Positions 39,477 to 49,874 of a stretch of DNA of 64,000 nucleotides are shown in pieces. A model generated the notes under the pieces. The model did no database searches, had not been told where the DNA came from, and saw only the letters and a list, made by a program, of their open reading frames with translations. The translations under genes were made by a program, and so were the position numbers. Location of the stretch: the NCBI RefSeq assembly GCF_009795845.1, contig NZ_WTEX01000004.1, positions 62,001 through 126,000 on the forward strand, read 5' to 3'. The stretch comes from Gilliamella sp. Lep-s35 (GTDB lineage Bacteria > Pseudomonadota > Gammaproteobacteria > Enterobacterales > Orbaceae). The number at the start of each line of letters is the position of its first letter. Positions within the stretch are counted from its first letter, which is position 1.

Positions 39477-41414
39477 ATGTCAAATCACATCACCAATAAT
39501 AAATTAGAATTACTTAGTCCTGCCAAAAATATCGAAATAGCAAAGCAGGCAATATTACATGGTGCAGATGCTGTATATATTGGAGGACCAAACTTTGGTG
39601 CTAGGCATAATGCTGGTAATTCGGTAAGTGATATTGCTCAGTTAGTAGAATTTGCTCATCGCTATTATGCAAAAGTTTTTGTAACTTTAAATACCATACT
39701 TCACGATAATGAACTTGAACTAGCAAGGCAATTGATATGGGAATTTTATGATGCGGGTGTGGATGCATTAATTGTGCAAGATATGGGTATTTTGAGTATG
39801 GATATTCCTCCTATTGATTTACATGCTAGTACTCAAATGGATATAAGAACACCTGAAAAAGCCAAATTTTTATCTGATGTAGGATTTTCGCAAATAGTAT
39901 TAGCTCGTGAGCTTAATTTAACTGAGATAGCTAAAATTCATGAGAAAATTGATGCAAAAATAGAATTTTTTATACATGGTGCACTTTGTGTGGCATTTTC
40001 AGGACAGTGTTATATCTCGCATGCACAGACAGGGCGTAGTGCAAATCGAGGCGATTGTTCACAAGCTTGTCGTCTTCCTTTTACTTTAAAAGATGATCAA
40101 GGACGTATTGTTGCTTATGAAAAACATCTATTATCAATGAAAGATAATAATCAATCAGACAATTTGCAAAAATTAATTCAAGCAGGTGTAAGATCGTTTA
40201 AAATAGAAGGGCGTTATAAAGATGTAAGTTATGTTAAAAATATCACTGCATTTTATCGTCAAAAATTAGATAAGATTTTATCTGAATCACCAGACTTATT
40301 TCCAGCCTCAAGCGGTAAGACGGAGCATTTTTTTACGCCAGATCCAAATCGAACATTTCATCGAGGTAGTACTGATTATTTTATTAATGGTAGAAAACCC
40401 AATATTGGTGCATTTGATTCTCCTAAATTTATTGGCTTACAAGTTGGTGAAATAACTAAAGTTACACCTCAATCTATTGAAATCAAGTCAGAAAATACAT
40501 TATCTAATGGTGATGGTTTGAATGTACTTATTAAACGAGAAATTTTTGGTTTTAGAGCTGATAAAGTTGAAAAACTTTCGGTTAACCAATATAGAATTTA
40601 TCCAAATGAAATTCCTGAACCACTTTTATCTGTTAAATTACCTTATTTGGTAAATCGAAACCTTGATCATACCTGGCAACAAAACTTATTAAAAGAATCA
40701 AGCATTCGTCGTATTGGTGTATCATTTATATTAAATAATACTGAAAACGGTATTGAATTAATAGCTAAAAGTGAAGAGGGTATTTGCGTTAATATGGAAC
40801 TAAATGGTTCTTTCGAACTTGCAGAACAACCAGATAAATCACTGAAAAATTTTAAAGATAATTTATCAAAGCTAGGTCAAAGTATCTATTACTTAACAGA
40901 TTTTAAATTAAATTTATCAAAAATTTATTTTATTCCAAGTAGTCAATTAAATCAGCTTAGAAGAGATACTATCGATAAATTAACTATAGCAAGATTAGCA
41001 AGCTATCATCCACAAAAACGTAAACCAGAACAAAAGCCTGTTCCAATTTATCCTGAACATCAGTTGAGTTTTTTGGCCAATGTTTATAATTACAAGGCAA
41101 GAGAATTTTATACACAGCATGGTGTAGAATTAATTGAAAGTGCTTATGAAGCGCATGAGGTTAAAGAAGATGCACCATTAATGATAACCAAACATTGCTT
41201 ACGTTTTGCATTTAATTTATGCCCAAAGCAAGCTAAAGGTATTCAAGGAGTGAAAACTAAAGTAACACCAATGAAATTGATTCAAAATAATGAGGAATTA
41301 TTATTAAAATTCAATTGTAAAGCTTGTGAAATGCAAGTTTGGGGGAAAATCAAAAAACATATTTTAAAAATGCCACTTCCAGGAAGTGAAGTTATTTTAA
41401 TAACTAAAAGTTAA
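39477..41414 (+). CDS. rlhA: 23S rRNA C2501 hydroxylase RlhA (U32 family)
   Basis: A 645-residue peptidase-U32-family protein. Length (E. coli RlhA/YdcP, 653) separates it from shorter relatives YegQ (TrhP) and UbiU/YhbU. LELLSPAKNIEIAKQAILHG near the start, FFIHGALCVAFSGQCYISH (about 163-181) and RGDCSQACRLPF carry conserved Cys residues, and the C-terminal domain has ITKHCLRFAFNLCPKQ and CKACEM. Family members hydroxylate RNA with Cys-bound Fe-S chemistry; RlhA modifies C2501. Confidence 0.9.
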   Translation: MSNHITNNKLELLSPAKNIEIAKQAILHGADAVYIGGPNFGARHNAGNSVSDIAQLVEFAHRYYAKVFVTLNTILHDNELELARQLIWEFYDAGVDALIVQDMGILSMDIPPIDLHASTQMDIRTPEKAKFLSDVGFSQIVLARELNLTEIAKIHEKIDAKIEFFIHGALCVAFSGQCYISHAQTGRSANRGDCSQACRLPFTLKDDQGRIVAYEKHLLSMKDNNQSDNLQKLIQAGVRSFKIEGRYKDVSYVKNITAFYRQKLDKILSESPDLFPASSGKTEHFFTPDPNRTFHRGSTDYFINGRKPNIGAFDSPKFIGLQVGEITKVTPQSIEIKSENTLSNGDGLNVLIKREIFGFRADKVEKLSVNQYRIYPNEIPEPLLSVKLPYLVNRNLDHTWQQNLLKESSIRRIGVSFILNNTENGIELIAKSEEGICVNMELNGSFELAEQPDKSLKNFKDNLSKLGQSIYYLTDFKLNLSKIYFIPSSQLNQLRRDTIDKLTIARLASYHPQKRKPEQKPVPIYPEHQLSFLANVYNYKAREFYTQHGVELIESAYEAHEVKEDAPLMITKHCLRFAFNLCPKQAKGIQGVKTKVTPMKLIQNNEELLLKFNCKACEMQVWGKIKKHILKMPLPGSEVILITKS

Positions 41415-41420
41415 AATATT

Positions 41421-41466
41421 TAATAACAAGTTATAAAGTTCAGATAAATATTATAACTTGTTATTA
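41421..41466 (+). repeat. 16-bp perfect hairpin after rlhA
   Basis: TAATAACAAGTTATAA and its complement enclose a 14-nt loop, 7 nt after the rlhA stop. It may serve as an AT-rich terminator, though it lacks a T-run. It abuts the left arm of the 238-bp element. Confidence 0.6.
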
Positions 41467-41702
41467 AATTCATAGCACCACATATTATTTAACATAATAT
41501 AGATTATTTTAACGTGTTGATTTTATTTGCTTTATTGTCTATGTATTATTAATTTGTAGATTAATTATAAGGTTAGTGGATTTGATGGCTTAATTTGAAT
41601 TGACGGCATGATTTTATGGTTCACATCCACAGAATTCACGTACGTTTATCGTGGTTCGCATAATCTATATTATGTTAAATAATATGTGGTGCTATGAATT
41701 TA
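41465..41702. repeat. 238-bp element with perfect 43-bp inverted repeats
   Basis: The left arm 41465-41507 is the exact reverse complement of the right arm 41660-41702, 43 of 43 bases. The arm contains ATAGCACCACATATTATTTA. The 152-bp centre has no ORF of note. The outermost TA at each end could be a duplicated TA target, as for Tc1/mariner-IS630-type MITEs. It occupies most of the 379-bp gap between rlhA and fnr. Confidence 0.75.
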
Positions 41703-41793
41703 TAGGTAAAATAAAAGTAATGAGTAATTTTTGTTTTATCTACAAAATATGGTAACCTAATATCATAATAAACTATGAATATTTTTTGTTGAT

Positions 41794-42507
41794 ATGCAAA
41801 ACATTTTTAAGAAATTACGTTCAAAAAGCTATTCAGTACCATGTGAATTATGTAGTATAAGTTCTCTTTGTATTCCTAGGTTACTTAATAATAATTTAGG
41901 TAATATATTAGATCGGAAAATGCCTTATGCCAAAGATGAAATACTAGTTACAGAAAATACACCTTTTACAAAATTTTATATTATACATTCAGGTGCATTA
42001 AAAACTTTTGTTACAACTTCAGATAATTACCAACAAATTAATGGCCTTTATTTACCTGGTGATATTGTTGGTTTAGATTCAATTTCAACAAAAAAATATA
42101 ACAATAATATCCAAGCTCTTAGTAATAGTCTTGTCTGCGAACTTTATTATGATGAATTAATGTCTCTAATTGATACACAAAAAAATGTTAGGGATATGAT
42201 ATTTAATTTACTAAGCTCTGATATTTATAATTATCAAAAATTGGTATTATGCTATTCACAAAAAAAAGCAGATGAAAGACTTGCGACTTTTATTTATTCT
42301 CTCTATCGACGTTATGAACAAAAAGGTCATTCTTCATTAAATATAAAGCTTATGATGAGTCGAGCTGATATTGCTAACTATTTGGGGTTAACAATTGAAA
42401 CTATTAGTAGAAGTTTAACAAAATTACAAGAGCAAAATATTTTATCAGCTAAAGGAAAACATATATTTATTAAAGACTTAAATGCTTTGATGAGTTTAGG
42501 TAATTAA
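41794..42507 (+). CDS. fnr: FNR oxygen-responsive regulator
   Basis: A 237-residue CRP/FNR-family regulator. The N-terminal Cys cluster C17, C20, C26 and internal C115 (SLVCEL) match the four [4Fe-4S] ligands of E. coli FNR. The cNMP-like fold spans about 40-150 and the helix-turn-helix contains SRADIANYLGLTIETISRSL with the E..SR recognition residues. It activates anaerobic respiration genes and represses aerobic ones when O2 is absent. E. coli FNR (250) has a slightly longer N-terminus. The upstream inverted-repeat element may contain or displace its promoter. Confidence 0.93.
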   Translation: MQNIFKKLRSKSYSVPCELCSISSLCIPRLLNNNLGNILDRKMPYAKDEILVTENTPFTKFYIIHSGALKTFVTTSDNYQQINGLYLPGDIVGLDSISTKKYNNNIQALSNSLVCELYYDELMSLIDTQKNVRDMIFNLLSSDIYNYQKLVLCYSQKKADERLATFIYSLYRRYEQKGHSSLNIKLMMSRADIANYLGLTIETISRSLTKLQEQNILSAKGKHIFIKDLNALMSLGN

Positions 42508-42557
42508 ATTTATTTATGTTAAAATAATCGCAATAATTTATTGTAAGGTCTTAATGT

Positions 42558-43601
42558 ATGACAAGTTTAAAGAAAACATTTATTTTAGGAACTATGGCTC
42601 TAGCAATCCCTTTTTCCTCGTTTGCGGCTCAACAACTAACTGAGCAACAAGCTAAAGATTTACAGTCGTTTAAGAGCATAACTATTCGTGGTGCATTTTA
42701 TACTGATAGTGATTATGTTTTAGCTATGTCAAAAGCTGCAGATAAGGAAGGTGCAGCTTCCTTTTTTATAACTACAACCAATATTAGCCCCTCTAATGAT
42801 ACTTTACGCATTGTTTACGCTAAATTATATAAAGCTGATGCCCCAAAAGCAGAAGAGCAAGCTGAAAATTTGCGTAAATTTGAAGGTATATATGAATATC
42901 CAAAGTCTAAAGCAATCCGTTTAGAACCTTTTAATATTGTTCGTATTCGTGGATATTTTCCTAATGAATATGATATAAATCAGGCTGTTGCTAAAGAAGC
43001 CTCATCAAAAGGTGCTTATGCTTATTATATTGATTCACGTTCTGAATTTGGTAGTAATATACAAGTTGCTGCTTATTTATTTAAGAAAGATGCACCAGAA
43101 CGTAAACTCCAACCAGAAGATGCTATTCCATACGATTCAGAAGCAGGGCAAAAAGCTCTTGCTCAAGGTGGTGATGCAGCAATGCAAGTTGAAAAACCAG
43201 GTTACTATTCCCCTTCTGCTTTTAATGAAAAATTTTATGCAGATAAATTTAATAATAAAGTAAAAGTTGTTGACCAGCCAAGTAACAAATCTGAAACATC
43301 TATATCAACTAGCACCACTAAATCTGAAGCTACTCCAGTATCAGAACCTCAACGCGTTAATCGTTACACTGTCACACTTCCTGATGGGCGAAAAATTCAA
43401 GAATTGAATGATGCAACTGCAGCAAAAATGGTTGCATTTAATACAATAAAATTTAGAGGATACTATGTCACTGATCAAGAAATTTCTTATCAGGCTGGTA
43501 AACGAGCTATTGATGCGGGTGCTAAATATTATCATATAGCTCGAATTGCTCATGATTCAAATGGCCCAAATATAACTGTTTTTGTTGATCTTTATCGATA
43601 A
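42558..43601 (+). CDS. ydgH: Periplasmic YdgH-like protein with DUF1471 repeats
   Basis: A 347-residue exported protein with a signal peptide (residues 1-23, FSSFAA). Three DUF1471 (BhsA/McbA/YdgH) domains: about 35-95 (ADKEGAASFFITTTN), 115-175 (ASSKGAYAYYIDSR) and 290-345 (AIDAGAKYYHIARIAHD), with the typical YTVTLPDGRKIQELNDATAA before the third. A low-complexity Ser/Thr linker sits at about 245-262. E. coli YdgH has the same three-domain form. Family members are linked to stress and biofilm behaviour; molecular role unclear. Confidence 0.88.
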   Translation: MTSLKKTFILGTMALAIPFSSFAAQQLTEQQAKDLQSFKSITIRGAFYTDSDYVLAMSKAADKEGAASFFITTTNISPSNDTLRIVYAKLYKADAPKAEEQAENLRKFEGIYEYPKSKAIRLEPFNIVRIRGYFPNEYDINQAVAKEASSKGAYAYYIDSRSEFGSNIQVAAYLFKKDAPERKLQPEDAIPYDSEAGQKALAQGGDAAMQVEKPGYYSPSAFNEKFYADKFNNKVKVVDQPSNKSETSISTSTTKSEATPVSEPQRVNRYTVTLPDGRKIQELNDATAAKMVAFNTIKFRGYYVTDQEISYQAGKRAIDAGAKYYHIARIAHDSNGPNITVFVDLYR

Positions 43602-43616
43602 TTTACATAGATAATG

Positions 43617-43640
43617 GGGCGCATATGCGCCCTCTTTTTA
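43617..43640 (+). terminator. Intrinsic terminator of ydgH
   Basis: GGGCGCATATGCGCCC is a perfect 16-bp palindrome followed by TCTTTTT. Confidence 0.85.
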
Positions 43641-43664
43641 TCGAATAAAATATTTTTTATTTGA

Positions 43665-46600
43665 TTATTGTAATTCTGATTTTACCGTATCGATTTGTTG
43701 CTTAATACGTTTTGCTGAAATGGGATATGGTGTACCTAATTGCTGAGCAAATAGGTTTACCCTTAATTCTTCAATCATCCAACGTATATTTATTACTTTT
43801 TCTTGTAATTTTGAATTTTCTGATAAGTTATTAAGCCATTTTTCATATTGATTTTCGATCTCTTCAATTACATTCATCGATTGTTTATCTTTAGTGAAAT
43901 TTAACATCAATTTTTCAATTCTTTTTTCAATTGCAGATAAATATCGAAAAATATCAGGCAATCTCTTGTAACCTGACTGTGCAACAAATCCTTTATAAAC
44001 AAGATGATCGAGTTGTTTTTTTATGTCTGATAACGCGAAGGCCAATGATAAATCAATGCGCCCTTTTAACTTTTTACTAATGTTATAATGTAGAGTTAAA
44101 ATGGATTCGACTTGTTTTGCAATATCGACTACAATTTCATTAATCTTACCTTTGATATAATCCAATAATGCCTGATAGGAATCTTCACTTTGAATAAGTT
44201 GACCATTTTTTTCAATTAAATAATCAATACCACAAGCAATGCAGTCATCAATCAAACTTAGTACCGTCCCAAAACTATTGAAATACAAGCCTAATTTAGA
44301 TTTATTTGGTAGTTTTTCATGTAAGTATTTAATTGGTGATGGTATATTGAGCATAAATAAGCGTCTTAAGCCTAATTTAGTTAATCTTTGTTGTTCATCT
44401 TGATTATCCACTAATTTTATGCTCACAGAATGTTGATTATCAATGATTGCTGGGTAAGCTTTTATCGTATAATTATTGTTAGCTTCTTCATAGACACTAG
44501 GCAAATGACCAAAATTCCAGTCAACTAAATTAGTTCGTTCAAGTTGAGATGCTTTTTTAGTTGTTAAAGAGGATAACACTTGCTGAACTTCATTTTTAAG
44601 TTGTTCTTTTAAGAAAGTTAGGTCTTTATTAGCCGCAATTTCTTTATTATTTTGATCAACAATACTAAAAGTTATTTTTAAATAATCAGGAATTTGATTA
44701 AGCTGCCAATCTTCAGTTGTAATTTTCACACCGGTTATTTTGTGAAATTCAGTTTCCAAACTTTCAAGTAAAGGTATGTCTGTTGAAACGACTCTACTCA
44801 AAAATGCATCAGCATAGTTTGGCGCAGGAACAAAATTTCGGCGCAATGCTTTTGGTAATGATTTTATTAATGCTATAACTAAATCTTTTCTAAAACCTGG
44901 TACTTGCCAATCAAATCCCCTATTTTTAATTTGGTTTAATAGATCAAGTGGTATTTTTATTGTGACACCGTCACGCTTATGTCCAATATCAAATTGATAA
45001 CTCAATGCTAACTTAAAATTATCTTGATACCAAAAATCTGGAAAATCATTTAAATTAACTAGTTCAACCGATTGTTTGATCAACATTTCTTTTTCAACAT
45101 TAAGGAAGTCAGGAGCCAATTTTTGTTTTTGTTTCCACCATGTGTCAAAATGTTTTGATGAAATGACAGACTTATCAATTCGTTTATCATAAAAATCAAA
45201 AAGTTCATTATCATCAATTAAAATATCTTGTCGACGGGACTTATGTTCAAGATCTTCAACTTCATTGATCAATTTTTGATTTTGCTTATAAAATTTATGA
45301 TTTGTTAGCCAATCACCTTCAACTAATGCATGCCGAATAAATAAGCTGCGACTTAAAATAGGATCGATTTTACTATAATTTACAATTCTACTTGCAACAA
45401 TTGGTAAACCAAATAAAGTTACTTTTTCGTTCGCTATTGTGGTGCCCTGCTTTTTTGACCATCTTAGTTCACTATAACTATACTTAACCAGATGTTTTGC
45501 TATCGATTCAATCCATCCAGCATCTATCTTAGCGACAGTTCTTCCCCATAAGCGACTTGTTTCAACCAATTCACTAGCTATACACCATTTAGGCTGATTT
45601 TTGAAAAGAGCTGAATTAGGAAAAATTGCGAATTTAATATTACGAGCACCAATATACTCGTTTTTTTCAAGATCTTTCATACCGATATGGGATAGTAGAC
45701 CACTCAATAAAGCTATATGAAGTGAACGATAATCAGCTAATTGACTATTTATAGGAAAAGCCAATTGTTTTATCGTTTGTCTTATTTGTGTATAAACATC
45801 TTGCCATTCTCGAATACGAAGATAATTTAGAAACTCTTTTTGACATAATCGTCTAAATTGGTTTCCTGATAATATATTTTGCTGTTCTTTAATATAATTC
45901 CATAGATTAATCAAAGAAATAAAATCTGATTCCTTATCAATAAAACGACGATGTTTTTCATCTGAAGCTTGTTGTTTATCAAAAGGTCTTTCTCTTGGAT
46001 CTTGAATCGATAAAGCTGCAGTAATTATCATGATTTCTTTGGTGCAACCTAATCGTCTTGCTTCAACAAGCATTCTGGCCAATCTTGGATCAATTGGTAA
46101 TTGCGCTAAAATTTTTCCTATTTCGGTTAAATGATATCGATGATGCTTGGTAAATATTGCGCCGAGCTCTTCTAATAATCGGATACCATCACGAATATAT
46201 TTTGCGTTAGGTGATTCAACAAAAGGAAAGGCTGTAATGTCACCTAAGCCTAAAGAAGTCATTTGTAATATCACTGATGCTAAATTGGTTCGTAAAATTT
46301 CAGGTTCAGTAAACTCAGGACGTGACAAGAAATCTTGTTCATCATATAAACGTATACAAATACCATCAGAAGTTCGCCCACATCGTCCTTTACGTTGATT
46401 AGCTGATGCTTGGGATATTGGTTCAATGGGCAACCGCTGAACTTTAGTACGGTAACTATAGCGACTAATTCTAGCTAAACCAGGATCAATAACATATTTA
46501 ATTCCAGGTACAGTTAAAGAGGTTTCTGCCACATTAGTCGCTAGAACTATTCGCCTTTTAGTGTGTGACTGAAAAATTCGATTTTGCTCAGATGCTGATA

Positions 46601-47543
46601 ATCTTGCATATAAAGGTAAAATATCTGTATGACGAAGATCTAATTTGTTCAATGTATCAGCAAGATCTCGAATCTCTCTTTCGCCTGTTAAAAAAATCAG
46701 TATATCGCCAGAGCTTTCTGCTGACAGCTCATCAATTGCATTAATAATAGGTTGAAAATCGCTATTTTTATCATCCGAATTATCATCGTTATCTAATATC
46801 GGTGGACGATACCTCACTTCAACAGGATAAGTTCTTCCTGATACTTCAATAATTGGAGCTTGATTAAAATGTTTTGAAAATCGTTCAACATCAATCGTTG
46901 CTGATGTTATTATAACTTTTAAATCAGGGCGCTTCGGTAATAATTGTTTAAGATAACCAAGAATAAAATCAATATTTAAACTACGTTCATGAGCCTCATC
47001 AATAATAATGGTGTCGTATTGTAATAACAGTTTATCTTTTTGAATTTCTGCAAGCAATATGCCATCAGTCATTAATTTGATTAGTGTTGTATCACTAACA
47101 TGATCTGAAAATCTAACTTTGAAACCAACTAACTGCCCTATTTCTGTTTTTAACTCTTCAGCTATACGGTTAGCTACTGAACGTGCTGCTAATCGTCTTG
47201 GTTGCGTATGACCAATATAGCCTTTGACGCCTAAACCTAATTCTAAACAGATTTTGGGAATTTGCGTGGTTTTACCTGAGCCAGTTTCACCCGCAATTAT
47301 GACGACTTGATGATGTTTAATTGCGTTATAAATTTCTTGTTTTTTTTCAACAACAGGTAAATTATTAGGAAATATAATTTGACTTGGTAATAATCTTAAC
47401 CTAGTTTGATAATGTAACACTGCTTGAGTTATATCTAAATCCATTCCAACTCTATTCTGGCTGTTTTTAGACGATCTTAAAATTTTATTCTTATCTAAGA
47501 AAGTCATTGATTCTAAAAATTTTAATTGCTGTTGAGATAACAT
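43665..47543 (-). CDS. hrpA: ATP-dependent RNA helicase HrpA
   Basis: A 1292-residue DEAH-box helicase from the ATG at 47543 (MLSQQQLKFLES), preferred to an ATG 7 codons earlier that adds a hydrophobic stretch foreign to the family. Walker A is GETGSGKTTQ, the DEAH box IIIDEAHERSLN, motif III SATID, then HELICc, HA2, OB (DUF1605) and the long C-terminal DUF3418 region. E. coli HrpA is 1300 residues. It rescues stalled or collided ribosomes and acts in mRNA processing. Convergent with ydgH. Confidence 0.94.
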   Translation of the reverse strand: MLSQQQLKFLESMTFLDKNKILRSSKNSQNRVGMDLDITQAVLHYQTRLRLLPSQIIFPNNLPVVEKKQEIYNAIKHHQVVIIAGETGSGKTTQIPKICLELGLGVKGYIGHTQPRRLAARSVANRIAEELKTEIGQLVGFKVRFSDHVSDTTLIKLMTDGILLAEIQKDKLLLQYDTIIIDEAHERSLNIDFILGYLKQLLPKRPDLKVIITSATIDVERFSKHFNQAPIIEVSGRTYPVEVRYRPPILDNDDNSDDKNSDFQPIINAIDELSAESSGDILIFLTGEREIRDLADTLNKLDLRHTDILPLYARLSASEQNRIFQSHTKRRIVLATNVAETSLTVPGIKYVIDPGLARISRYSYRTKVQRLPIEPISQASANQRKGRCGRTSDGICIRLYDEQDFLSRPEFTEPEILRTNLASVILQMTSLGLGDITAFPFVESPNAKYIRDGIRLLEELGAIFTKHHRYHLTEIGKILAQLPIDPRLARMLVEARRLGCTKEIMIITAALSIQDPRERPFDKQQASDEKHRRFIDKESDFISLINLWNYIKEQQNILSGNQFRRLCQKEFLNYLRIREWQDVYTQIRQTIKQLAFPINSQLADYRSLHIALLSGLLSHIGMKDLEKNEYIGARNIKFAIFPNSALFKNQPKWCIASELVETSRLWGRTVAKIDAGWIESIAKHLVKYSYSELRWSKKQGTTIANEKVTLFGLPIVASRIVNYSKIDPILSRSLFIRHALVEGDWLTNHKFYKQNQKLINEVEDLEHKSRRQDILIDDNELFDFYDKRIDKSVISSKHFDTWWKQKQKLAPDFLNVEKEMLIKQSVELVNLNDFPDFWYQDNFKLALSYQFDIGHKRDGVTIKIPLDLLNQIKNRGFDWQVPGFRKDLVIALIKSLPKALRRNFVPAPNYADAFLSRVVSTDIPLLESLETEFHKITGVKITTEDWQLNQIPDYLKITFSIVDQNNKEIAANKDLTFLKEQLKNEVQQVLSSLTTKKASQLERTNLVDWNFGHLPSVYEEANNNYTIKAYPAIIDNQHSVSIKLVDNQDEQQRLTKLGLRRLFMLNIPSPIKYLHEKLPNKSKLGLYFNSFGTVLSLIDDCIACGIDYLIEKNGQLIQSEDSYQALLDYIKGKINEIVVDIAKQVESILTLHYNISKKLKGRIDLSLAFALSDIKKQLDHLVYKGFVAQSGYKRLPDIFRYLSAIEKRIEKLMLNFTKDKQSMNVIEEIENQYEKWLNNLSENSKLQEKVINIRWMIEELRVNLFAQQLGTPYPISAKRIKQQIDTVKSELQ

Positions 47544-47618
47544 AAAGAGTAAAATAAATATCATGAAATTTTCTATAAGATTAATTATAACAAATTTTAC
47601 CTATCATTAGGAGTTAAT

Positions 47619-48041
47619 ATGAAAAAGACATTAATACTTACCACAACACTATTTGCTAGTACCTTAACTTTGTCTGGCTGCGGTGAAACGAACAAAATAA
47701 AAGCGGAAGATCTTACTCACCATCGTTTTGTGCTAATAAAAGCAAATGGGCAAGATGTTCCTGCTGATAAAGAAACTGAAATAGAATTTGGCGAAAACAT
47801 GAACGTTATTGGAAAAATGTGTAACAGATTTGTTGCTAAAGTGACATTGGAAAACGAAAAAATCAAAGCTCCTAGTGTTGGTATGACTAAAATGATTTGT
47901 AATGATGCTCAGCTAGATAACTTAGATGGTATTATCACAAAACTAATAACAGAAGGGGCGACAGTAAGCTTGGATAAGGGACAGTTAACTTTAAAGAACC
48001 AGGAAAACGAACTTATTTATCAACTCAAAGATTTAATGTAA
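47619..48041 (+). CDS. hslJ: HslJ-like META-domain lipoprotein
   Basis: A 140-residue lipoprotein: signal peptide with lipobox LSGC (C21) and one META domain (about 30-138) with HHRFVLIKANGQDVPADKE, GKMCNRF and GMTKMICNDAQLDNLD, closely matching E. coli HslJ (140). HslJ is heat-inducible and linked to novobiocin tolerance in E. coli; its molecular activity is unknown. Divergent from hrpA and preceded by TAGGAG. Confidence 0.9.
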   Translation: MKKTLILTTTLFASTLTLSGCGETNKIKAEDLTHHRFVLIKANGQDVPADKETEIEFGENMNVIGKMCNRFVAKVTLENEKIKAPSVGMTKMICNDAQLDNLDGIITKLITEGATVSLDKGQLTLKNQENELIYQLKDLM

Positions 48042-48245
48042 TCCATTTAGAAACATCTTATAAACAAATATCAACGCTAAGATGTTTCTCTTCTTAATTT
48101 TCATCAAAGACAATCCCAATTAATGATAAAAAACTTTATTTAAAATGTAGTTAAGGCTATAATATACCCAGTTTTTAAAGGATCCAAATTTTTGATGAAA
48201 GTAGTTAATTTTTCAAATATTGTATGTAAAAAAGTAACCTCCATC

Positions 48246-48295
48246 AGGTACTTATACCTTTTTATATGCCAATGCGTCAGCATTGGTTTTTTTTT
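48246..48295 (+). terminator. Tandem terminator hairpins upstream of pykF
   Basis: A small hairpin AGGTA/TACCT with TTTTTAT is followed 10 bp later by a strong one, CCAATGC/GCATTGG, with nine T. They lie 200 nt after hslJ and 60 nt before pykF. The rest of the 313-bp gap has no ORF. Either a late hslJ terminator or an attenuator in a pykF leader. Confidence 0.8.
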
Positions 48296-48354
48296 GCGCA
48301 AACTCAGTTTATTTAAAATCTAAACATTAACCTTAACTATTAGTAGATAATATT

Positions 48355-49767
48355 ATGAAAAAGACAAAAATTGTTTGTACTATTGGGCCAAAATCTGAAC
48401 CAAAAGAAATGTTAGCAAAATTATTAAATGCAGGCATGAATGTTATGCGTTTAAATTTTTCTCATGGCGATTATGAAGAACATGGCAACCGTATTAAAAA
48501 CTTACGTGAAGTGATGCAAGAAACAGGTTTAAAAGCTGCTATTATGCTAGATACAAAAGGACCTGAAATTCGTACCATAAAGTTAGAAGGTGGTAATGAT
48601 GTATCACTTGTAGCAGGTCAAACATTTACCTTTACCACAGACAAAACCGTTGTTGGAAATGCCCAACGGGTAGCTGTAACTTATGATGGCTTTGCACATG
48701 ACCTTAAACCTGGTAATCGTGTACTTGTCGATGATGGTTTAATTGCAATGGATGTTAAAGAAATCAAAGGTAATGAAGTTATCTGTACGGTTTTAAATAA
48801 TGGTGATCTTGGTGAAAACAAAGGTATTAATTTACCGGGTGTTTCAATTAAGTTACCTGCACTTGCAGAAAAAGACAAAAATGACCTTATTTTTGGTTGT
48901 GAACAAGGTGTTGACTTTATTGCTGCATCATTTATTCGTAAACGTTCTGATGTTGAAGATATTCGTACTCATTTAAAAGCTCACGGTGGAGAAGACATTA
49001 AAATCATTTCTAAAATCGAAAATCAAGAAGGTTTAGATAACTTTGATGAAATTCTTGAAGCTTCTGACGGTATAATGGTTGCTCGTGGTGATTTAGGTGT
49101 TGAAATTGCAGTTGAAGAAGTTATTTTTGCTCAAAAAATGATGATCAAAAAATGTAATAAAGCTTCAAAACCAGTTATTACCGCAACACAAATGCTTGAT
49201 TCAATGATTAAAAATCCACGCCCTACTCGTGCTGAAGCCGGTGATGTGGCTAACGCTATTATTGACGGAACAGATGCTGTTATGCTTTCAGGCGAAAGTG
49301 CTAAAGGTAAATATCCGCTTGAAACAGTCAATGTCATGGCAACTATCTGTAAACGCACAGACAAAACAATTCCTGCTTCGTTAGAATTAACATCAAAAGA
49401 TGAAAAATTAAGTATAACCTCAGCAGTTTGTTGTGGTGCTGTAGAAATCGCAGAACGTTTAAATGCACCGTTAATTGTGGTTGCAACTCGCAGTGGTAAA
49501 TCTGCTCGTGAAGTCCGTCATTACTTCCCAAGAGCTCGTATTTTAGCACTTTCATCAAGTCAAAAAACAGTTAATCAATTAGCTGTAACTAAAGGTGTAG
49601 AACCAATTTTAATTGATTCAATTAACTCAACTGATGATTTTTACCGTTTAGGTAAAGAGATGGCTGTAAAAGTATGTGGTTTACAGCAAGGTGAAATTAT
49701 TGTGATGGTGTCTGGTGCATTGGTACCAAGTGGAACAACTAACACAACATCGGTTCATCGTATTTAA
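48355..49767 (+). CDS. pykF: Pyruvate kinase I
   Basis: A 470-residue glycolytic enzyme, same length as E. coli PykF, converting PEP and ADP to pyruvate and [23 protein letters not shown], active-site [19 protein letters not shown] with the catalytic Lys, and the signature [16 protein letters not shown]. The C-terminal domain includes the fructose-1,6-bisphosphate site region ([20 protein letters not shown]), indicating the FBP-activated type I form. No strong ribosome site is seen before its ATG. Confidence 0.96.
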   Translation: MKKTKIVCTIGPKSEPKEMLAKLLNAGMNVMRLNFSHGDYEEHGNRIKNLREVMQETGLKAAIMLDTKGPEIRTIKLEGGNDVSLVAGQTFTFTTDKTVVGNAQRVAVTYDGFAHDLKPGNRVLVDDGLIAMDVKEIKGNEVICTVLNNGDLGENKGINLPGVSIKLPALAEKDKNDLIFGCEQGVDFIAASFIRKRSDVEDIRTHLKAHGGEDIKIISKIENQEGLDNFDEILEASDGIMVARGDLGVEIAVEEVIFAQKMMIKKCNKASKPVITATQMLDSMIKNPRPTRAEAGDVANAIIDGTDAVMLSGESAKGKYPLETVNVMATICKRTDKTIPASLELTSKDEKLSITSAVCCGAVEIAERLNAPLIVVATRSGKSAREVRHYFPRARILALSSSQKTVNQLAVTKGVEPILIDSINSTDDFYRLGKEMAVKVCGLQQGEIIVMVSGALVPSGTTNTTSVHRI

Positions 49768-49791
49768 CGTTAAATTTTCTTTATATAAAAT

Positions 49792-49822
49792 AAAAAAAGC
49801 TAGCGACCTGCTAGCTTTTTTA
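49792..49822 (+). terminator. Intrinsic terminator of pykF
   Basis: GCTAGC and GCTAGC flanked by A-run and T-run pair around a 5-nt loop, 25 nt after the pykF stop. Confidence 0.88.
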
Positions 49823-49874
49823 TTTACATAAGTTATTCTGTATGAAATATTATTGATAGAGTTAACACACGACC

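Noticed and set aside
39477-41414. YegQ/TrhP (tRNA hydroxylation) as identity of the U32-family protein
   Set aside because: At 645 residues it is much longer than YegQ, and its N-terminal and C-terminal motifs follow RlhA (YdcP).
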